Made by a program: the position numbers and the translations under genes. From Haliotis asinina (taxonomy: Eukaryota; Mollusca; Gastropoda; Lepetellida; Haliotidae), in assembly GCF_037392515.1 (NCBI RefSeq), contig NC_090291.1, positions 17,573,501 to 17,637,500 on the forward strand: 64,000 nucleotides of DNA, read 5' to 3'. The notes below the pieces were generated by a model, which ran no database searches, had not been told where the DNA came from, and saw nothing but the letters and a program-made list of their open reading frames with translations. Position 1 is the stretch's first letter. Each line of letters begins with the position of its first letter. Positions 11,861-24,730 of the stretch are shown in pieces.

Positions 11861-12283
11861 GATTTATAACGTCGAGAAGAAAGACCTGCGCCAAACTGTA
11901 TATGAACATAGTCGTTTAGGAAGGGCTAGTGCCATGACCAAAGACAAGTGCTGAATTGACACCGGCCCTTCTACATCACTGGCAGACCATTCCACAGCTG
12001 TTTCTGAGAAATCTGTGCCCCCGGAGACTTGCAGTGCAGGGTGAACACACCCGATACTGATTGCAAGTGACCCCACCTTTGTTTGATGTCGTTGTTCCGT
12101 CACTGTCGTTGTTGATTGGACATTTTCCGATTAATCCACAGATGTTTATTTAAAACATATCTGCCATTTACACCTGTCTATGTTTGTATTTGTGTGAGTA
12201 AAGAAAGTATGAACGTCAAATTTCATTTTTGATGGCTTTGAGCATATATTATAAATACTCATAAAGTTTGTTCTGTTTCGCAG

Positions 12284-12415
12284 GTGCGTTTCTTATTCCC
12301 TATTTTGCTGGGATTTTCACATGCTCCGTTCCACTTTTCTTCCTTGAGGCTTCCATTGGCCAGTTCACAAGCAGGAGTGCATTACATGTATGGTCCATTT
12401 GTCCTTTACTGAAAG
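12284..12415 (+). CDS. Gene A exon 2 (TM2)
   Basis: 132 bp between a CAG acceptor and a GTCAGT donor, phase 1 at both ends. It encodes [19 protein letters not shown] and the GQF motif. The Tyr of LIPY corresponds to a chloride ligand in SERT. Confidence 0.9.
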
Positions 12416-15400
12416 GTCAGTCACATACCTTTCTGTACAAAATCTGCAAGTCAACAAAAGTCTTTGACTATTACAACTGTATCGCTACTTATGACACGAA
12501 ACTCGTGGAGGTCAGCACCCTATGCTTGACATGAAAGGTGACTATGCTTGTCGTAAGAGGTGAGGACCCTTACACTGCCTCCATACAGTGCCTCCATACA
12601 GTGCGAGACAGAGGATTCTGTAACATGCTAGATTAGATTATGTTGAATTTTTCCGGCTGTTCAAGAAGCTCCCGATTTCAGCTCCTTCATCAGCAGTCAA
12701 CCCATGGCGACTTGCACATGACTGCTCTATTCTGAAGCCTAACTTTGACGATTTAATACCATTACATCACTGCCTCGTTCATGATTAACTAACACTGCCA
12801 TATGATAATCTATTTTCAGGTATTGGCATCACCCAGGTTGTAGCCTCTTTCACTTCAGTCCTGCCATATAATCTCATCATTGCCTGGTCTATATACTACT
12901 TGTACCAGTCCTTCTGGCCAGTGTTGCCATGGACAACGTGTGGCAACTGGTGGAACACGCCCCTGTGTATCACTAAGCTCAGCAGCAACATATCAACCAC
13001 TGACGCCTACCTCTCTAACAGTGCAGAGGATCATCGGCTGCTCAACTCTGTATGGCGGAAGCCTAATGTAACGTTGACGGCGTCAGAGGAGTTTTGGCAG
13101 TAAGATCTTAGGTTTTAGTTACATTTCATAACGGTAACAAGTACATGTGTGTAAGACATATATGTGCCATTTGACTGTGCCAGACGCCCATGCTTCTGAT
13201 TTTCACAACTGAATTCAAAGACACGCCCTTGCACATACCAAACACATTCTGTCATACCAAACTGTACGCAAGTCCCAAAACTTTCAAAGTAAAGTTGAAA
13301 ATTACCACCTTTTTTTTCAACTCTTGGCTAAATTTTCCAACAATCGCCTGCGGCTGAAGGGATGTTGTAAATCCAGCTGGGGCCCATGCAGTAAGCAAAA
13401 GTAATGTAAGTCCCCATGGTTCATAGTGTGGTGATCTACCTTCTGTTGTTTGCGATCGATAGCCAGTTCTTATGTTGTATCGACTTGTATAGTTAAAGTA
13501 TTTTATGTGTCAGTACTAGTTTAAAAATATACACATCTGTGGTAGTCTAGTTAGTTTTACTGTTCTTTGTCGACAGATATTTTAAGTTGATTACCTTGTT
13601 TTCATCGCTATGTGGCTGTAATATCGCCGATGCGACGTAAAATTTTAACTTACTCGTCCCCAAACTTTCCAGGCTTCTTCCACATTGTGTGAACACAAGA
13701 GTGAGTGAAATCAGATGGAAACATACACTGACACCATTTCAGCCATATGTTGTCTACAAGACGATACGCATTAACACCAAATAAAGTTGCATTATGAAAC
13801 CTGTTGAAAAAGACTCAGTAAAGGAACTAGAATAATGCAAATGTAGACTTTCATCCAGAACGATCCGTTACAATTGTGCAGTTTACAACAGACAAGTGTG
13901 CTAACAGCAGAATGTGCTGTGGATCGCCAGCTATTTTTGGTAGCTGATCACACAATGAATCGATGAGACTAGCTATATATGTGGTACCTGCATGTTGCTT
14001 TGATGGATAATACATCAGCTCTTCAGGAGATAGTGGACCTATGTAAGTCAAATATGTAGAAATACGTTCCGAGTATTTCCAATGTATTTCGTTTAAATAG
14101 TTATTGATGATCCAGTAGCGAGTGAGTGAGTTAAGTCACTTCGGCAATATTTCAGTCAAATCGTGACTAAAATAAATTCTAATTTCATAAAAAATAAAGG
14201 TTAATTCTAAAACCTTGTGAAGAAGTGTCAGTAAAATAACTAGTTAACAATTTAAAACTAGTAATGAAATCTAAAACTTTTCCACCGTATATTATACAAC
14301 AAAAAGAATAGGGAATACTAGATACTTGATCCAGCAGAGGTAATTCAATATGGTTACGTTTCCTACACATACGAAATACATTACATTCATCGGTGCGTTC
14401 ATGTATATGTGCATATTCATGCAGACCTACCTTTGCACTTGCCACTGACATGACTATGTCACAGATATCAAAGTTGAGAAACAATAATCCCCTGAAAGTG
14501 CGCGAAAAACACTTACAATTTCAAACAGCAGCTTTATCCAGTGTTATATGATCTGTGTCGATAAAGTATATTGGTTTGACAGGTACAACACACTGCGAGT
14601 TTCGAGCGGCATTGGCAATTTTGGAACAGTTCAGGTTCATCTCGTCGTTTGCATCCTCATTTCCTGGTTTCTTGCATTTCTGTGTATGATGAAAGGTGTG
14701 AAGTCTGTTGGAAAGGTGGGATACCAATGTTATACCTTTCAGACCAATACTCCCGTCACACCTTTAAGAATTAAACAGAAGTACTGACTGATGTACACAG
14801 GAAAAGAGATAAAACACCATTCTGAAGATTTTAATTTGTTATAATCAAAGGTGCCTTTTCAACAGATGGCCACGTTAGTGGTGGGGTTGAATTCTATCAG
14901 TGCTGTTTTGTTTTGGGTGTTTGTTTATTTAAGTTGTGTTTTTGTTGCTGTTGATTAGGGGTGGGGGGTCAGCATGTACTGTGACGCTTTTAGCTTTCAC
15001 TGACAGGTTGTGTACGTGACTGCCCTTCTTCCCTACGTTCTCCTGACGGCTTTGCTGGTCAAGTCGTGCATGATGCCCGGTGCTGGTGAGGGTATACTGT
15101 ATTTCCTCCGTCCAGACTTCTCTCGGCTCGGCAATGCACAGGTTAGATGCTCGTGTAGTATTAATATGATAATAGTAGGAAAGTGTTTTCCCCATCATAT
15201 TCGACTATCAAACGGAATGTAAGCTTAGAGAAGATAAAATGTCTTGAACTGTCAAATTTCTCAGAAAGGTGAATTGTAAGGATGAGAGAGGCATTTCTGA
15301 ATTAAAAGGAAGCATACTATTTCTTCTTGGGTTGTTTTTTCGTGCTGAATACGAATCGGTTGTGTGCTTATAATGTAATACTGTTAATGTACGAGAATAA

Positions 15401-18400
15401 CAGTTTTTCATGTAACAACAGAACATGGAATGTGTTTTTAATTGATCGAAAGGTTTGGCTGGAAGCTTTGTTGCAAGGGTTTTATTCTATGAGTACAACC
15501 TACGGAGGCCTCATCACCATGAGCAGCTACAACAACTTCAACAACAATTGCTTCAGGTGAACAGGTCTTGTTCTACTGGAGAAAATGACAATGAGATATT
15601 GTAAAATGTTTTTGAAAGTCTTATTAAATGAAAACTACATAATCTTTATTCATGTTGAATTCGAAACATTACGAACAATTAGTTCCCATTGTACTATTTA
15701 TCAGATGTCTGAAGATAATAATCACGAAAACAAAACCAATCATTCTAACAGATCTCTTACACGTGTAGCAGTTGTTTACATCTGTTTACATCTTTTTCTA
15801 ATTGAGATCTGTTCATTGGTAGGAAACGCAAGCACATTTGTTTGTTGCAACTTTTCCAGGTATGGATCACACTGACGTAATGATGTTACTATTATTTTCT
15901 TTTCAGAGACGTAATGCTACTTACTGCCATTGGTGAAGCCAGCAGTATATTTTGTGGTCTTGTGGTCTTCTCTACACTGGGTTTCATGGCACATCAGGCT
16001 CAAATACATATATCAGAAGTTGTATCATCGGGTAAAGAGTTTAGTTGTAATGTGGACTCCACGCAGTGGATAATTATTCCCGTGCACTAGAGGGGCAGTA
16101 TTTGAGTATCCTCTGTCAGTCCCTATTTCCGCCCTTCTTTATAACACGGCCTTTCGGAGCGTATGCTTGCTCCTTTTTCAGGTGAAGGAGCAATACAGGA
16201 GCAAACATGCGCTCCGAAACGTCGCGTTAGTCACTATAAAGAAGTTGACATCCATAAGTCTTGCTTTTCCTATGCATTCAACAAGAAGATGTGTTCAGTC
16301 TTATGGTCCGTCCGTGCGTTTTTTCAGTGGGGAAAAAGAATTTTACAAAATCTGGCCTGTCATTTAAGTCATTATTCATTAGTCAAAAGTTAAAACGTTA
16401 ACTAACGTATTTACTTATAAATACTACAAACAAAACATATGGGAACACCCTCTACTGTGATAGTAATGTATAAACTTGACTGGTCATGTATACTCTAAGG
16501 TGAATGCATATTGTTGTGCGTAACGGGCACATTTAACAACATGTTACAACGTGCAGTAAATCAACTACCTACATATTCGTCGATTTTGAGTGAAATGAAA
16601 CATTGTCCAAAACAGCGACACAAAAAAGGGTGCTGAACGCCCTAACACAAGAGACCAGTGCATGTGGAAGACTTCCCAAGCAGCTTGTGGCAACGTTTCC
16701 TTTAAAAAAAGTTGCAGACAGTATTTAAGCTTCCAAACTTCTTCAACATGGGACCTTTAAGCGCGAACGACAGAACCAGTGTCATTGCATGGTTACAGAG
16801 AGGTGAATGCGTAAGAATTTTTACTCGCCGTCTTCTTGCTGTTTTTGATAATGTTTTATTTCACTCAAACTCAACAAGCATTGAATCCTTTGTTTCACGT
16901 GATGTTCAAACATATTGTTTGAGGTGCCCATTTAGTGCACAGCAAGTTGTATTTACCTTAGCGTGAGTAAGTGAGTTAATATTTAATGCTGCATCGGCAA
17001 TATCTCGGTCATAACGTGACAAAAAGAATTTACACAATAAGAAAATGAAAACCGAAAACAACTTATTCAGTAAAAACTGAACATATTTGGAAGATCAAAA
17101 CCTGTCGACGATGGACAGTAAAAAACTACAGAATCACAGATGTAAACATAAAACTAGCATGTGAAACAGGGTAATTAAAGAATGATTTACATCATCGCCT
17201 CAGTTGCTAGCGACTGTGCTGAGTTTAAGCCAATATCAAAATACCAAATATGCCACGATTAAAGAATGGTAGATGTAAATTGACCTTAGATTGTAGGGAT
17301 TTACGTACCCTCTCAGGACAATGTTTTTACAATACTTCAACCCCCTTTGATGGTACAGCACTAACAATCTCTGTAACTAATCTACCAATCATTAAAATGC
17401 AACTATCTACAGGGCATATTGATCATAATTCATCAATGAAATCAATTTTTTTAAACACAGTAAATAAATGAGAACTAGCAGCGTTGAAAAGATTTTAAAC
17501 AGTTTTGACCTTGAAATATTGGTCCATTGTGATGGAGAATTCAGCACAGTCAAACAGGATATACTTGGCCGTGACCGACCTGTCACACGGAATACGAATC
17601 GGTGGATCTTCACCTTTAATACAAATGTGCAAATCTGCACTGACAACCGAAGTAGGTATAACCAATGTAAGGTTTTATTACATGTAATTTATTGATACCC
17701 ACTAGGAAGTCCCACTTCTTCTGCATCAGATCACGGTTGTAAGTGTGGAATGAGAAGTGTTGTCACAGATTTGCTGAGTGTTGCCTTGCCAGTAAAATTG
17801 GCCATTGTATTAACAGTCTGAATAGATTATGTATTATTTATATTTAGGGTGCCTTTGAATATATTCAAGAGCTATTAATTTGGCGTTAGCTTCCGCTGTA
17901 AAAAGAGAAGTGTCCTGTAATGTCCTGGATCCACTGACAGTGCCACAAGCTACGGCGCCACCGTCCTTGTACCCATCTGTAAATATGGATTTGTATATAT
18001 TATATTTACACTTTAATTCCAGATATCCCTGTTTATATTGTAATTCATAAGTTTCTGATTTAAAAAAATGTAGTTAGTGCAGCTCACCACAATTTTGATT
18101 ATACATGACTATCAAGGTTTAGAGTGTTCCCATACTTTTTGTTTGTAGTATATTATTCTTTAATATATGTCCATAGTAATAATGCTATTTTCATTGATCA
18201 TTGTCTCGTCGATACTTCTATGGATATTGATCAGGATGCCTTCAGGTAACACACGTTTTCGTTGTTATTAAGACAACAGTGATCAATTCATATAACGTTC
18301 TTAGGATAATACCCTTGGGAATGTTATTTGGCAACAATCAAGATTATCTTCTAGCGTTGACGTTTTGAATTGGGTAGGTACTATGTGTCCAACCTAAGAT

Positions 18401-21400
18401 GCCTAAACTCAATCACCTTTCGACACTGCGTCCACACATGCTAAAGGGCAATGGTTTGTATTCATATCAGGTAGCATCTACACGGTGATGTTCTGTGACT
18501 GAATGGCAAAAGTGTTCGTTCGTTCATTGAAGACTCAGTTCAATCACTCGGGGATGATGGCTGAGTAGGATATATTCCCGACGTTGTATTGATGGAGCAA
18601 TCCTAAACATTGTACCTCAATCAATTCACAAATATCTCAATGCCTTATGATTGTCTGAGTGAGTTAGTTAAGATTTATAGTCACGTCAGCAATATTTCAG
18701 CCAAGTCGTGACAAATTACAAATTAAAAATACATGTAAATAACGTATGAAAAATGTCCACAAGGGACAGAAAAATAACTAGACTGGGAATAAAAAAACTA
18801 GCCACTGTAAAATTAATCACTTCTTTGATCAGTACAATGTATGAAAAATGGGCAAAAGGTCACAGCAGCTGAGGGCAGGTCACCAAACTAGGGACCGTAG
18901 AATGTCGTATGAAAACAACGTATGCATATGTCATGACTATATGTTATACAGCCTCTACTAAATCAGCAACTGTTTGTACCAGGTTCTGGGCTAGGGTTCA
19001 TCATCTATCCTGAAGCAATTGCCCAGCTACCATTCTCTCAGATGTGGGCAGTGCTCTTCTTCATCATGCTGTTGACAATTGGAATAGATTCCGTGGTAAA
19101 TATCCTTTAGACTATAAGCGTTAACCAGTAGAACGTGTCTTGCAAACGTTTGGTTGTAGTAAACATTTCAAGCCAAAGTCATTGGACCTTTTCATCAAAC
19201 ATGTTCGTCACGGTTTGGCTGAAAAATTGCCGACTTGACGCTAAATATTAACCTACTCGCTCACTAACTGGACCATTTCTTTACTTGAACGTATGTCTTT
19301 TGTCCCATGTGGTTATAGGTCTTGCTATTTGTTGGTACAGTATGTTGGCTGTCGTTACTTCTGACAGGCAATCTGACTGGCCAGCACTTTTGTGCACAAA
19401 ACACACTCCAGTTTTTTCAGCCACGTGAAGTTGTAGTTTACATTATTAAACAATAAGATTGTCAGAGGTCCTAAAGCCCGTCGCTGACGACCTAGTTGTG
19501 TATACTTCCGGCACAGCAACTCGGTCTTTGGCGATTTAATAAAAAACAAGTGCATCCCCTCGACTATCCTGTGTATATCCCCCCACACACATCGGACATG
19601 TGGACAGAAGCTTTTGATACTCCTGGAACTTTTAAAATACGATATATTCAATGACTAGTGCGTAATTGTCCAGTTTTCGATCACGTCGCTGTGATTTGGT
19701 GATGCTCCTTAACAGGTTATATAGTAAGAGGGTTGGATAGTAAATCGGGACTTAGTTTATCCATTTTCAGACCCGCGGTGGGCGCCTGTGGTGAAGTGCG
19801 ACATTGTTATTTACACAACACGTACAGAGAAAGACTTGTCTATTGACACACGAGGTGGTATAAACCAATCTAAGAGATTTCACATCATAATATCTTTACT
19901 TCTTGTATTCAGTGTAAATATATACAGACTACAAATATGCATTTTTTTACAGTTTGGGATCTTGGAAACAGTAATAGCTGCTATCATAGAAACGTACCCA
20001 AAAGTCCTTCAGCACAGAAGAGTGTATGTCACTGCTGGAGTATGTCTACTCAACTTTGCAATTTCCATCCCCTATGCAACTCAAGTAAGGCTCTTTGAAC
20101 AAGTAACATGCATTATATATTGCTTTTATAAATCACTTTCTGAGGGTTTATTTGGGAGTTCGAGGCTTCAAAAAATGGATTTGCACTGGAGTGAACCCTT
20201 TGCTAAAGGTATATCCAAAAAATATATGTCACCCGAGGAACCGAGCACTGTGACTTGTAAACACGCAGAGGTCTGTGGCGTTGGGAAACATACAAACTTG
20301 TGGACGAGGTAACTGTTTCAGAACAAGTGAAGCGTAGGGAATATCGTTCTCCATTTCTATATTACCAGAAAATAAAGTGGTATGATATATTACAGGCTAG
20401 ATCGCACCACAACTATCAGAATGAGAGGCGTTTCCTACTTTTTCCATAATGGGAGATAAGTTAGTATGCGTAGTATTCACTGATATACATTTACTGTCTT
20501 ATTCCAATATTTTGACAACAATGTTGATTTTCATGTATGTATTTTGCAGTTTCCTATTTAGTTGCAGATTATTTTCTTGATCTAGTGTACGGATTTCGTG
20601 TTTTTGTACTCGATTATTCGAGGTCATATCCTCATTCGAATGAGAACTATTCGTGTAACTTTTGATCGGATTTGAACCTCCTCCAAAAACACCACTGCTT
20701 TAATTTTGTGACACTCATCAGTTTATAAGTTATGACGTTTAGTGAATTTTGTCGATGGCATTTGTTTTTCCTTTGTTCTTGCAGGGCGGTGTGTACCTGT
20801 TTCAGCTATTAGACTGGTATGCGTCCTCGTTCAACGTACTGATCGTTGGATGTCTGGAGTGTGTCGCCATTAATTGGATCTATGGTAAGTCTGAGTTTAG
20901 GGAGATGGTTACCCAGAATAGCACATTTATCACCACGGGCTCTGTACATACAGATAAGGGAAATTTCAAACTTAATTTCAGTGCAATATTACTGGGTTGT
21001 GCGTGAGTTCTTAGACACATTTCAAAGCTTTCGACGTAGCTAGATGATATCTCTGGGGTATTTTTAATGACAAACATTCCTAGAGGCCTTTGTAGTAAAA
21101 ACAATTACTTCAAAAGTTTTGCATTTCCCTATGATGTCAACATTACATATCATGCATATGATGAACCTTTCCACAGGTTCGGAGAGATTTAGTAACGATG
21201 TTGAGATGATGATGGGAAGACGTTATCCATGGGTGCTGAAAGTTTTGTCTTCCTACTTCACCCCTGTCATCCTCTTTGTAAGTTCAACTTCATATTTATC
21301 ACATTTAAGTAATGCTTTCTTTCAATAGTGCTGAGTGTCACAAGTATTGCTCCCAAAGCGTCATGCCTCCAACACTGAGATGCATTTGTTCATTATTGAG

Positions 21401-23442
21401 TTATACGTTATCTTGTACCAGCTGATGTGAGTACACAAGTGATTCGTTTGTGGTGAATGTAATAGAAAAGCATCTGGAATACAGATCGGAGATAAATATT
21501 GCTAAGTGCTAAGATACAGAGGGTTACATGGCGGTCTACATGTCAGGTTCCGTCGACTGGCTACAGACAATTGACAAGGAAAGTCGTGTAATCGAGTGAC
21601 AACACTGCTGCGCTCTTCATGTAGGGGCTCACGATTCCTTGTGCAGAGGTGTGCTGGTCAGAAGGATCACAAACGTATAATCTTGGCTCCGAAACCCAGT
21701 TGGCATTGAATCTGTTTTTTTTTTGTTTTCGTTTTACCAAATCGTCAGTCAACCCCGGTTTTATTTTCGCATCTGCAAATTTTCCGTGAAATATGTTATC
21801 CTGTTCAGGCCAAACCACTCATAGCTTACTTAATGTACTGTTTATCCCTCACAGGCGTCCCTGATTCTTTCCCTGTTTGTCTACAACCCTCCAAGCTACG
21901 GCGAGTACATATACCCTGAATACGCAAAGGTGATTGGAATCTTAATGGCCGTTGTGATGTCATTGCCAATACCTGTCATGTTGGTATACCAGTTCATCAA
22001 GCAGGAAGGAACATTTCTTGAGGTAACGAAACGTCGTGTGCAGGATATGGATAAACATATATGATGTATGTTTCAAAAGTTCGTGTTAGGTACTAATATT
22101 AATTAATATTATATCTACACGGTTGAAACAGTCGTAGCAGTCACGAAGCCTTCAAAATGTTTGCGTAGACATGAGGATATTTCCACTTTAATGAACAATG
22201 AAGTGCATTGTTGGCCATTTGGACATGTTCCTGTATTTTGTTCATTTCGTTGGGCAGGATATTGCCACACTTTCACGTCACATCGGCATTATTTCAGCCA
22301 TATCGACGAACAATCATACACTGAAAATAAATATATTTATACTTCCTAAGGAACTAGATTATAACACATTAATTAAACTAGTTTGAGCTTTATGTATAAT
22401 GCTTAATCATTTCCCAGCAACACAATATAAAATCAGTCTATAGATCGCCAACAACTGAAGGAAGATCACCATACTAGACTAGATAACGTAGGGGCTTTGA
22501 TTACTTTTGCTGTCTGAATGGGCCCTACCTGTATTAACATCATCGCTTCAGCTGTTGGTGATTTTTTAACACGTTTGTCATAAATTAAATCAACCAAACG
22601 TCTACAAGTAAACCTCCGGCAAGTACATCTATGCATTGGTGTGGTCCTAAATACCCTCTTCGGTGGAAAAATATTCTACGCAACTTCAACCACCTCGAGA
22701 GCGCAGCAACACACAAAGTTATTAATTCATTCCACCGAATTTAAAACGAACGTATTAATTACAGTACATCAGAATGTATTAATCAAATTAGATTCCGGTT
22801 AAACACCAAGAACTAATGAGAACTTAAATGAGGAAGATCCTTTAAAGATGAAATTGTAAAATCCCTTGTAATGGTTGATAAACATATACCTGGTAACATG
22901 TTGTCGGAAATGTGCAGTGGACTTATGAGTTCAACTTTATCGTCAAATGTCAGTTCACGTGTGTTACACGATTCAAGGTCAATGCCGAGTGTAACTATAT
23001 ATGGCTGTATGACAGCCAGCACTCCCTTCCACATACCCCTGTCAGCCTCCAGTCTTCGTGTAAAGCAGCTTCCATTTCCGCTAGGTTCTGTACAGAAGAA
23101 TCCTTTTGTTGCACACGATGACAGTCATCTCCAAGATATTCTCAAACGGGTTGAGATCGTGGTTCATTCAGTCGTGAGATATGTGAGGATTGTTGGTATT
23201 ACATAACTTAGGTCTTTGTATATATTTGCTTACTTTGCTGAGACAGGGTTTTGTTCATTTAACAGCGTCTCCGCCTCGCAAGTTCTCCGTCAACTGACTG
23301 GGGTCCACTCCTGCCTGAGGACAAAGAACGGTATCTTCAGAAGATGCACTGTCAGGCAGAACCTCTTATCTTGACAGGCAACTCACATGACGCCGACGAA
23401 AACACACAGGAAACCCAGGGATGTGTTATTACTGAAGCATAG
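12284..23442 (+). CDS. SLC6-family transporter A, exons 2-13
   Basis: Secondary-active plasma-membrane symporter of the SLC6 family (neurotransmitter, osmolyte and amino-acid uptake), 12 TM helices. Exons: 12284-12415, 12820-13099, 14583-14715, 15007-15141, 15453-15556, 15907-16031, 18983-19095, 19953-20084, 20785-20884, 21177-21277, 21855-22022, 23266-23442. All introns have GT/AG ends and phases agree. Landmarks are [14 protein letters not shown] (TM2), [14 protein letters not shown] (EL2 disulfide), [13 protein letters not shown] after TM6 and YPEAIAQLP in EL4. In TM7, Gly replaces the Na1-site Asn while the chloride-site Ser is kept. The exon for the N-terminus and TM1 was not found upstream, so the gene is either split by a very long intron, starts outside the window, or has lost it. 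Substrate cannot be told from sequence. Confidence 0.88.
12820..13099 (+). CDS. Gene A exon 3 (TM3 and EL2)
   Basis: 280 bp, phase 1 to phase 2, donor GTAAGA. It contains the EL2 cysteine pair ([10 protein letters not shown]) and two N-glycosylation sequons (NIS, NVT). Confidence 0.92.
13258..13656 (+). mobile_element. LINE 3'-UTR fragment in gene A intron 3
   Basis: Follows the LINE 3' UTR from the TACGCAAGTCCC landmark through GGCTGAAGGGATGTTG to a diverged GCCGATGCGACG tail. It is older than the copies with intact tails. Confidence 0.85.
14119..14290 (-). mobile_element. LINE 3'-tail fragment, reverse orientation, gene A intron 3
   Basis: Begins with GAGTGAGTGAGTTAAG and CGGCAATATTTCAGTC, the complement of the LINE tail, and continues into the AAAACTAGTAA region of the 3' UTR. 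Confidence 0.75.
14583..14715 (+). CDS. Gene A exon 4 (TM4)
   Basis: 133 bp, acceptor GACAG, donor GTGGGA. It encodes [14 protein letters not shown] and the hydrophobic TM4. The same length as exon 4 of gene C. Confidence 0.92.
15007..15141 (+). CDS. Gene A exon 5 (TM5 and EL3)
   Basis: 135 bp, phase 0. It encodes [18 protein letters not shown] and the [15 protein letters not shown] segment, a typical SLC6 signature. Confidence 0.93.
15453..15556 (+). CDS. Gene A exon 6 (TM6)
   Basis: 104 bp with an AAG acceptor. It encodes [19 protein letters not shown] and [10 protein letters not shown]. The Gln and Ser of LLQGFYS match the chloride/Na1-site positions in TM6. Confidence 0.92.
15907..16031 (+). 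CDS. Gene A exon 7 (TM7)
   Basis: 125 bp, phase 2 to 1. It encodes [18 protein letters not shown]. Aligned to SERT, the Na1-binding Asn is replaced by Gly, with Glu next to it, and the chloride-site Ser is retained. Confidence 0.92.
16963..18085 (-). mobile_element. LINE copy 3, reverse, 5'-truncated, in gene A intron 7
   Basis: Read on the minus strand: RNase H region (the AEAN and GGAVAC landmarks near 17890-17980), the C-terminal zinc-finger part near 17500-17700, the 3' UTR with the GAGAGGGTACGTAAATCC landmark near 17300, and a tail at 16963. It is shorter than copies 1 and 2 across RNase H and is clearly defective. Confidence 0.85.
18655..18920 (-). mobile_element. LINE 3'-UTR fragment, reverse, gene A intron 7
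   Basis: Begins with the tail complement (CAGCAATATTTCAGCCAAG) and reaches the TGAGGGCAGGTCACC block, about 60 bp before exon 8. Confidence 0.8.
18983..19095 (+). CDS. Gene A exon 8 (EL4 and TM8)
   Basis: 113 bp. It encodes [17 protein letters not shown] and TM8 ending GIDSV. The Asp-Ser pair matches the Na2 site. Confidence 0.93.
19953..20084 (+). CDS. Gene A exon 9 (TM8 end to TM9)
   Basis: 132 bp after a long T-rich acceptor. It encodes [16 protein letters not shown] and TM9, donor GTAAGG. Confidence 0.92.
20785..20884 (+). CDS. Gene A exon 10 (TM10)
   Basis: 100 bp. It encodes [15 protein letters not shown] and TM10, the standard SLC6 'G.Y...L.D.Y' segment. Confidence 0.93.
21177..21277 (+). 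CDS. Gene A exon 11 (IL5 and start of TM11)
   Basis: 101 bp. It encodes [19 protein letters not shown] and the first half of TM11. Confidence 0.92.
21855..22022 (+). CDS. Gene A exon 12 (TM11 end and TM12)
   Basis: 168 bp. It encodes [18 protein letters not shown] and TM12, donor GTAACG. Confidence 0.92.
22250..22875 (-). mobile_element. LINE 3' fragment, reverse, gene A intron 12
   Basis: Tail complement at 22255-22300, then the CGCCAACAACTGAAGG block near 22447 and a degraded 'TACCCTCT...' block near 22650. It reaches the end of the ORF2 equivalent near 22870. Strongly diverged. Confidence 0.7.
23266..23442 (+). CDS. Gene A exon 13 (cytoplasmic C-terminus, stop)
   Basis: 177 bp including TAG. 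It encodes [20 protein letters not shown], the conserved W-G-P stretch after TM12, then a tail ending CVITEA. The tail is unlike that of gene C apart from its first 20 residues. Confidence 0.88.
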   Translation, partial: RLRLASSPSTDWGPLLPEDKERYLQKMHCQAEPLILTGNSHDADENTQETQGCVITEA

Positions 23443-23728
23443 TCTTACATTGTATGCTCATTCACCATGTTTTAAGTATTCCTTAGTATTTCTAACACAG
23501 TATTGTGCCACTGTGTGCAATAGTGCAACAGTAGGTCGTTCAGATATGCATGGCACCAGTTTTATACACACGTATACCTGTATGAAAACGTCATTTCCTC
23601 TTTCTCATCATCATCATTGATTGCCATTTGTGTTATGAAGTAGTCAGTGAACGTATGATCCTCCTAGCCACTGGAATTGTACATGCTTTCTTTTATACAT
23701 TTGTATGTGGTGGTGGTGGTTAACAACC

Positions 23729-23734
23729 AATAAA
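23729..23734 (+). promoter_or_regulatory. Possible polyadenylation signal of gene A
   Basis: AATAAA about 290 bases after the stop codon. It is the first canonical hexamer I noticed downstream on this strand. Position is plausible, but the motif is common in AT-rich DNA. Confidence 0.35.
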
Positions 23735-24002
23735 ATATCCATGCTTGTGGTGATGGTGATATTGTTTTCTTTGCTGTGTAATGGAACTAAATCCTGCTCT
23801 GTTACTACAAATGCCCAGGCATTCCGCTTTAATTCGAGATCTGGTACCCGATTCTATATGGACAACTCGTGCAAGAAGTGTTGCAACCTGTTTTGCTTTG
23901 TGGGTGATGACTATGGGCAAACGGAGATACTCCAAGTAGAAGAAAACGCAAAATCTACGTATGTGCTAGAACATACATTAAATTCAGTGTAACGTTCTTT
24001 AA

Positions 24003-24730
24003 GTGAGTACGTGAGTGAGTTAATATTTATCAGCACATCGGCAATGTTGCAGCAATATCGTGACGAAAGCAATTAATTCTTACACTGGATATCAAGAAAA
24101 TAAGAAACTAAACCCTGCTGAAGAAGAGGAGTAAAATCACGAGAATGTCACAGATGTCCATTTAAAATCGGTGAGTTAAAATTTACACTTTGGCCATATT
24201 ACAGCCATGTCGTGAATACATCAGTATATATAGATTAACAATAATTCAAGACAGATTTACAACCCTGTCAACAAAGGATAGTAAAATAACTACAATATCA
24301 CAGAAATACATGTAAAACTAGTAATTAAATCTAAAATAGTTTAACTATATGGGACAACACAACTTAAAAATAGGCTATAGATCGCCAACAACTAAAGGCA
24401 GGTCACCATACTAGGGACCATGGGGACTTACAATGCCTTTGCTACCTGAATGGACCCTAGATGGATTGGCATCATCCCTTGGCGAGTGTAAGAAATGTAA
24501 GCCAAAATTAAAATAACAAGAATTCTTCATTAAAAAATCATGGCATGTTTACACTGACGTTTGGGGACTCACGTACCCTCTCAGGGGAACAATGATTTTA
24601 CAGTACTTCACCCCCATGAAACCAATTTCCTTTAAAACACAATAATTAAATGAGAACTAATATAACAGGGTTAAAAAGATCCTTAACTGTTTTTATAGTA
24701 AATTAATTTTACCTTGTGTTGGGTAAAATT
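24003..24730 (-). mobile_element. Two nested LINE 3' fragments, reverse
   Basis: A tail complement starts at 24003 (GAGTGAGTTAATATTTATCAG) and is interrupted near 24170 by a second tail start. The latter runs through the CTAAAGGCAGGTCACC and TACCCTCTCAGG blocks to about 24730. Confidence 0.78.

Noticed and set aside
22871..23206. A 111-codon open frame in gene A intron 12
   Set aside because: It overlaps the dispersed intronic repeat also found in gene C and another open frame, and has no domain.
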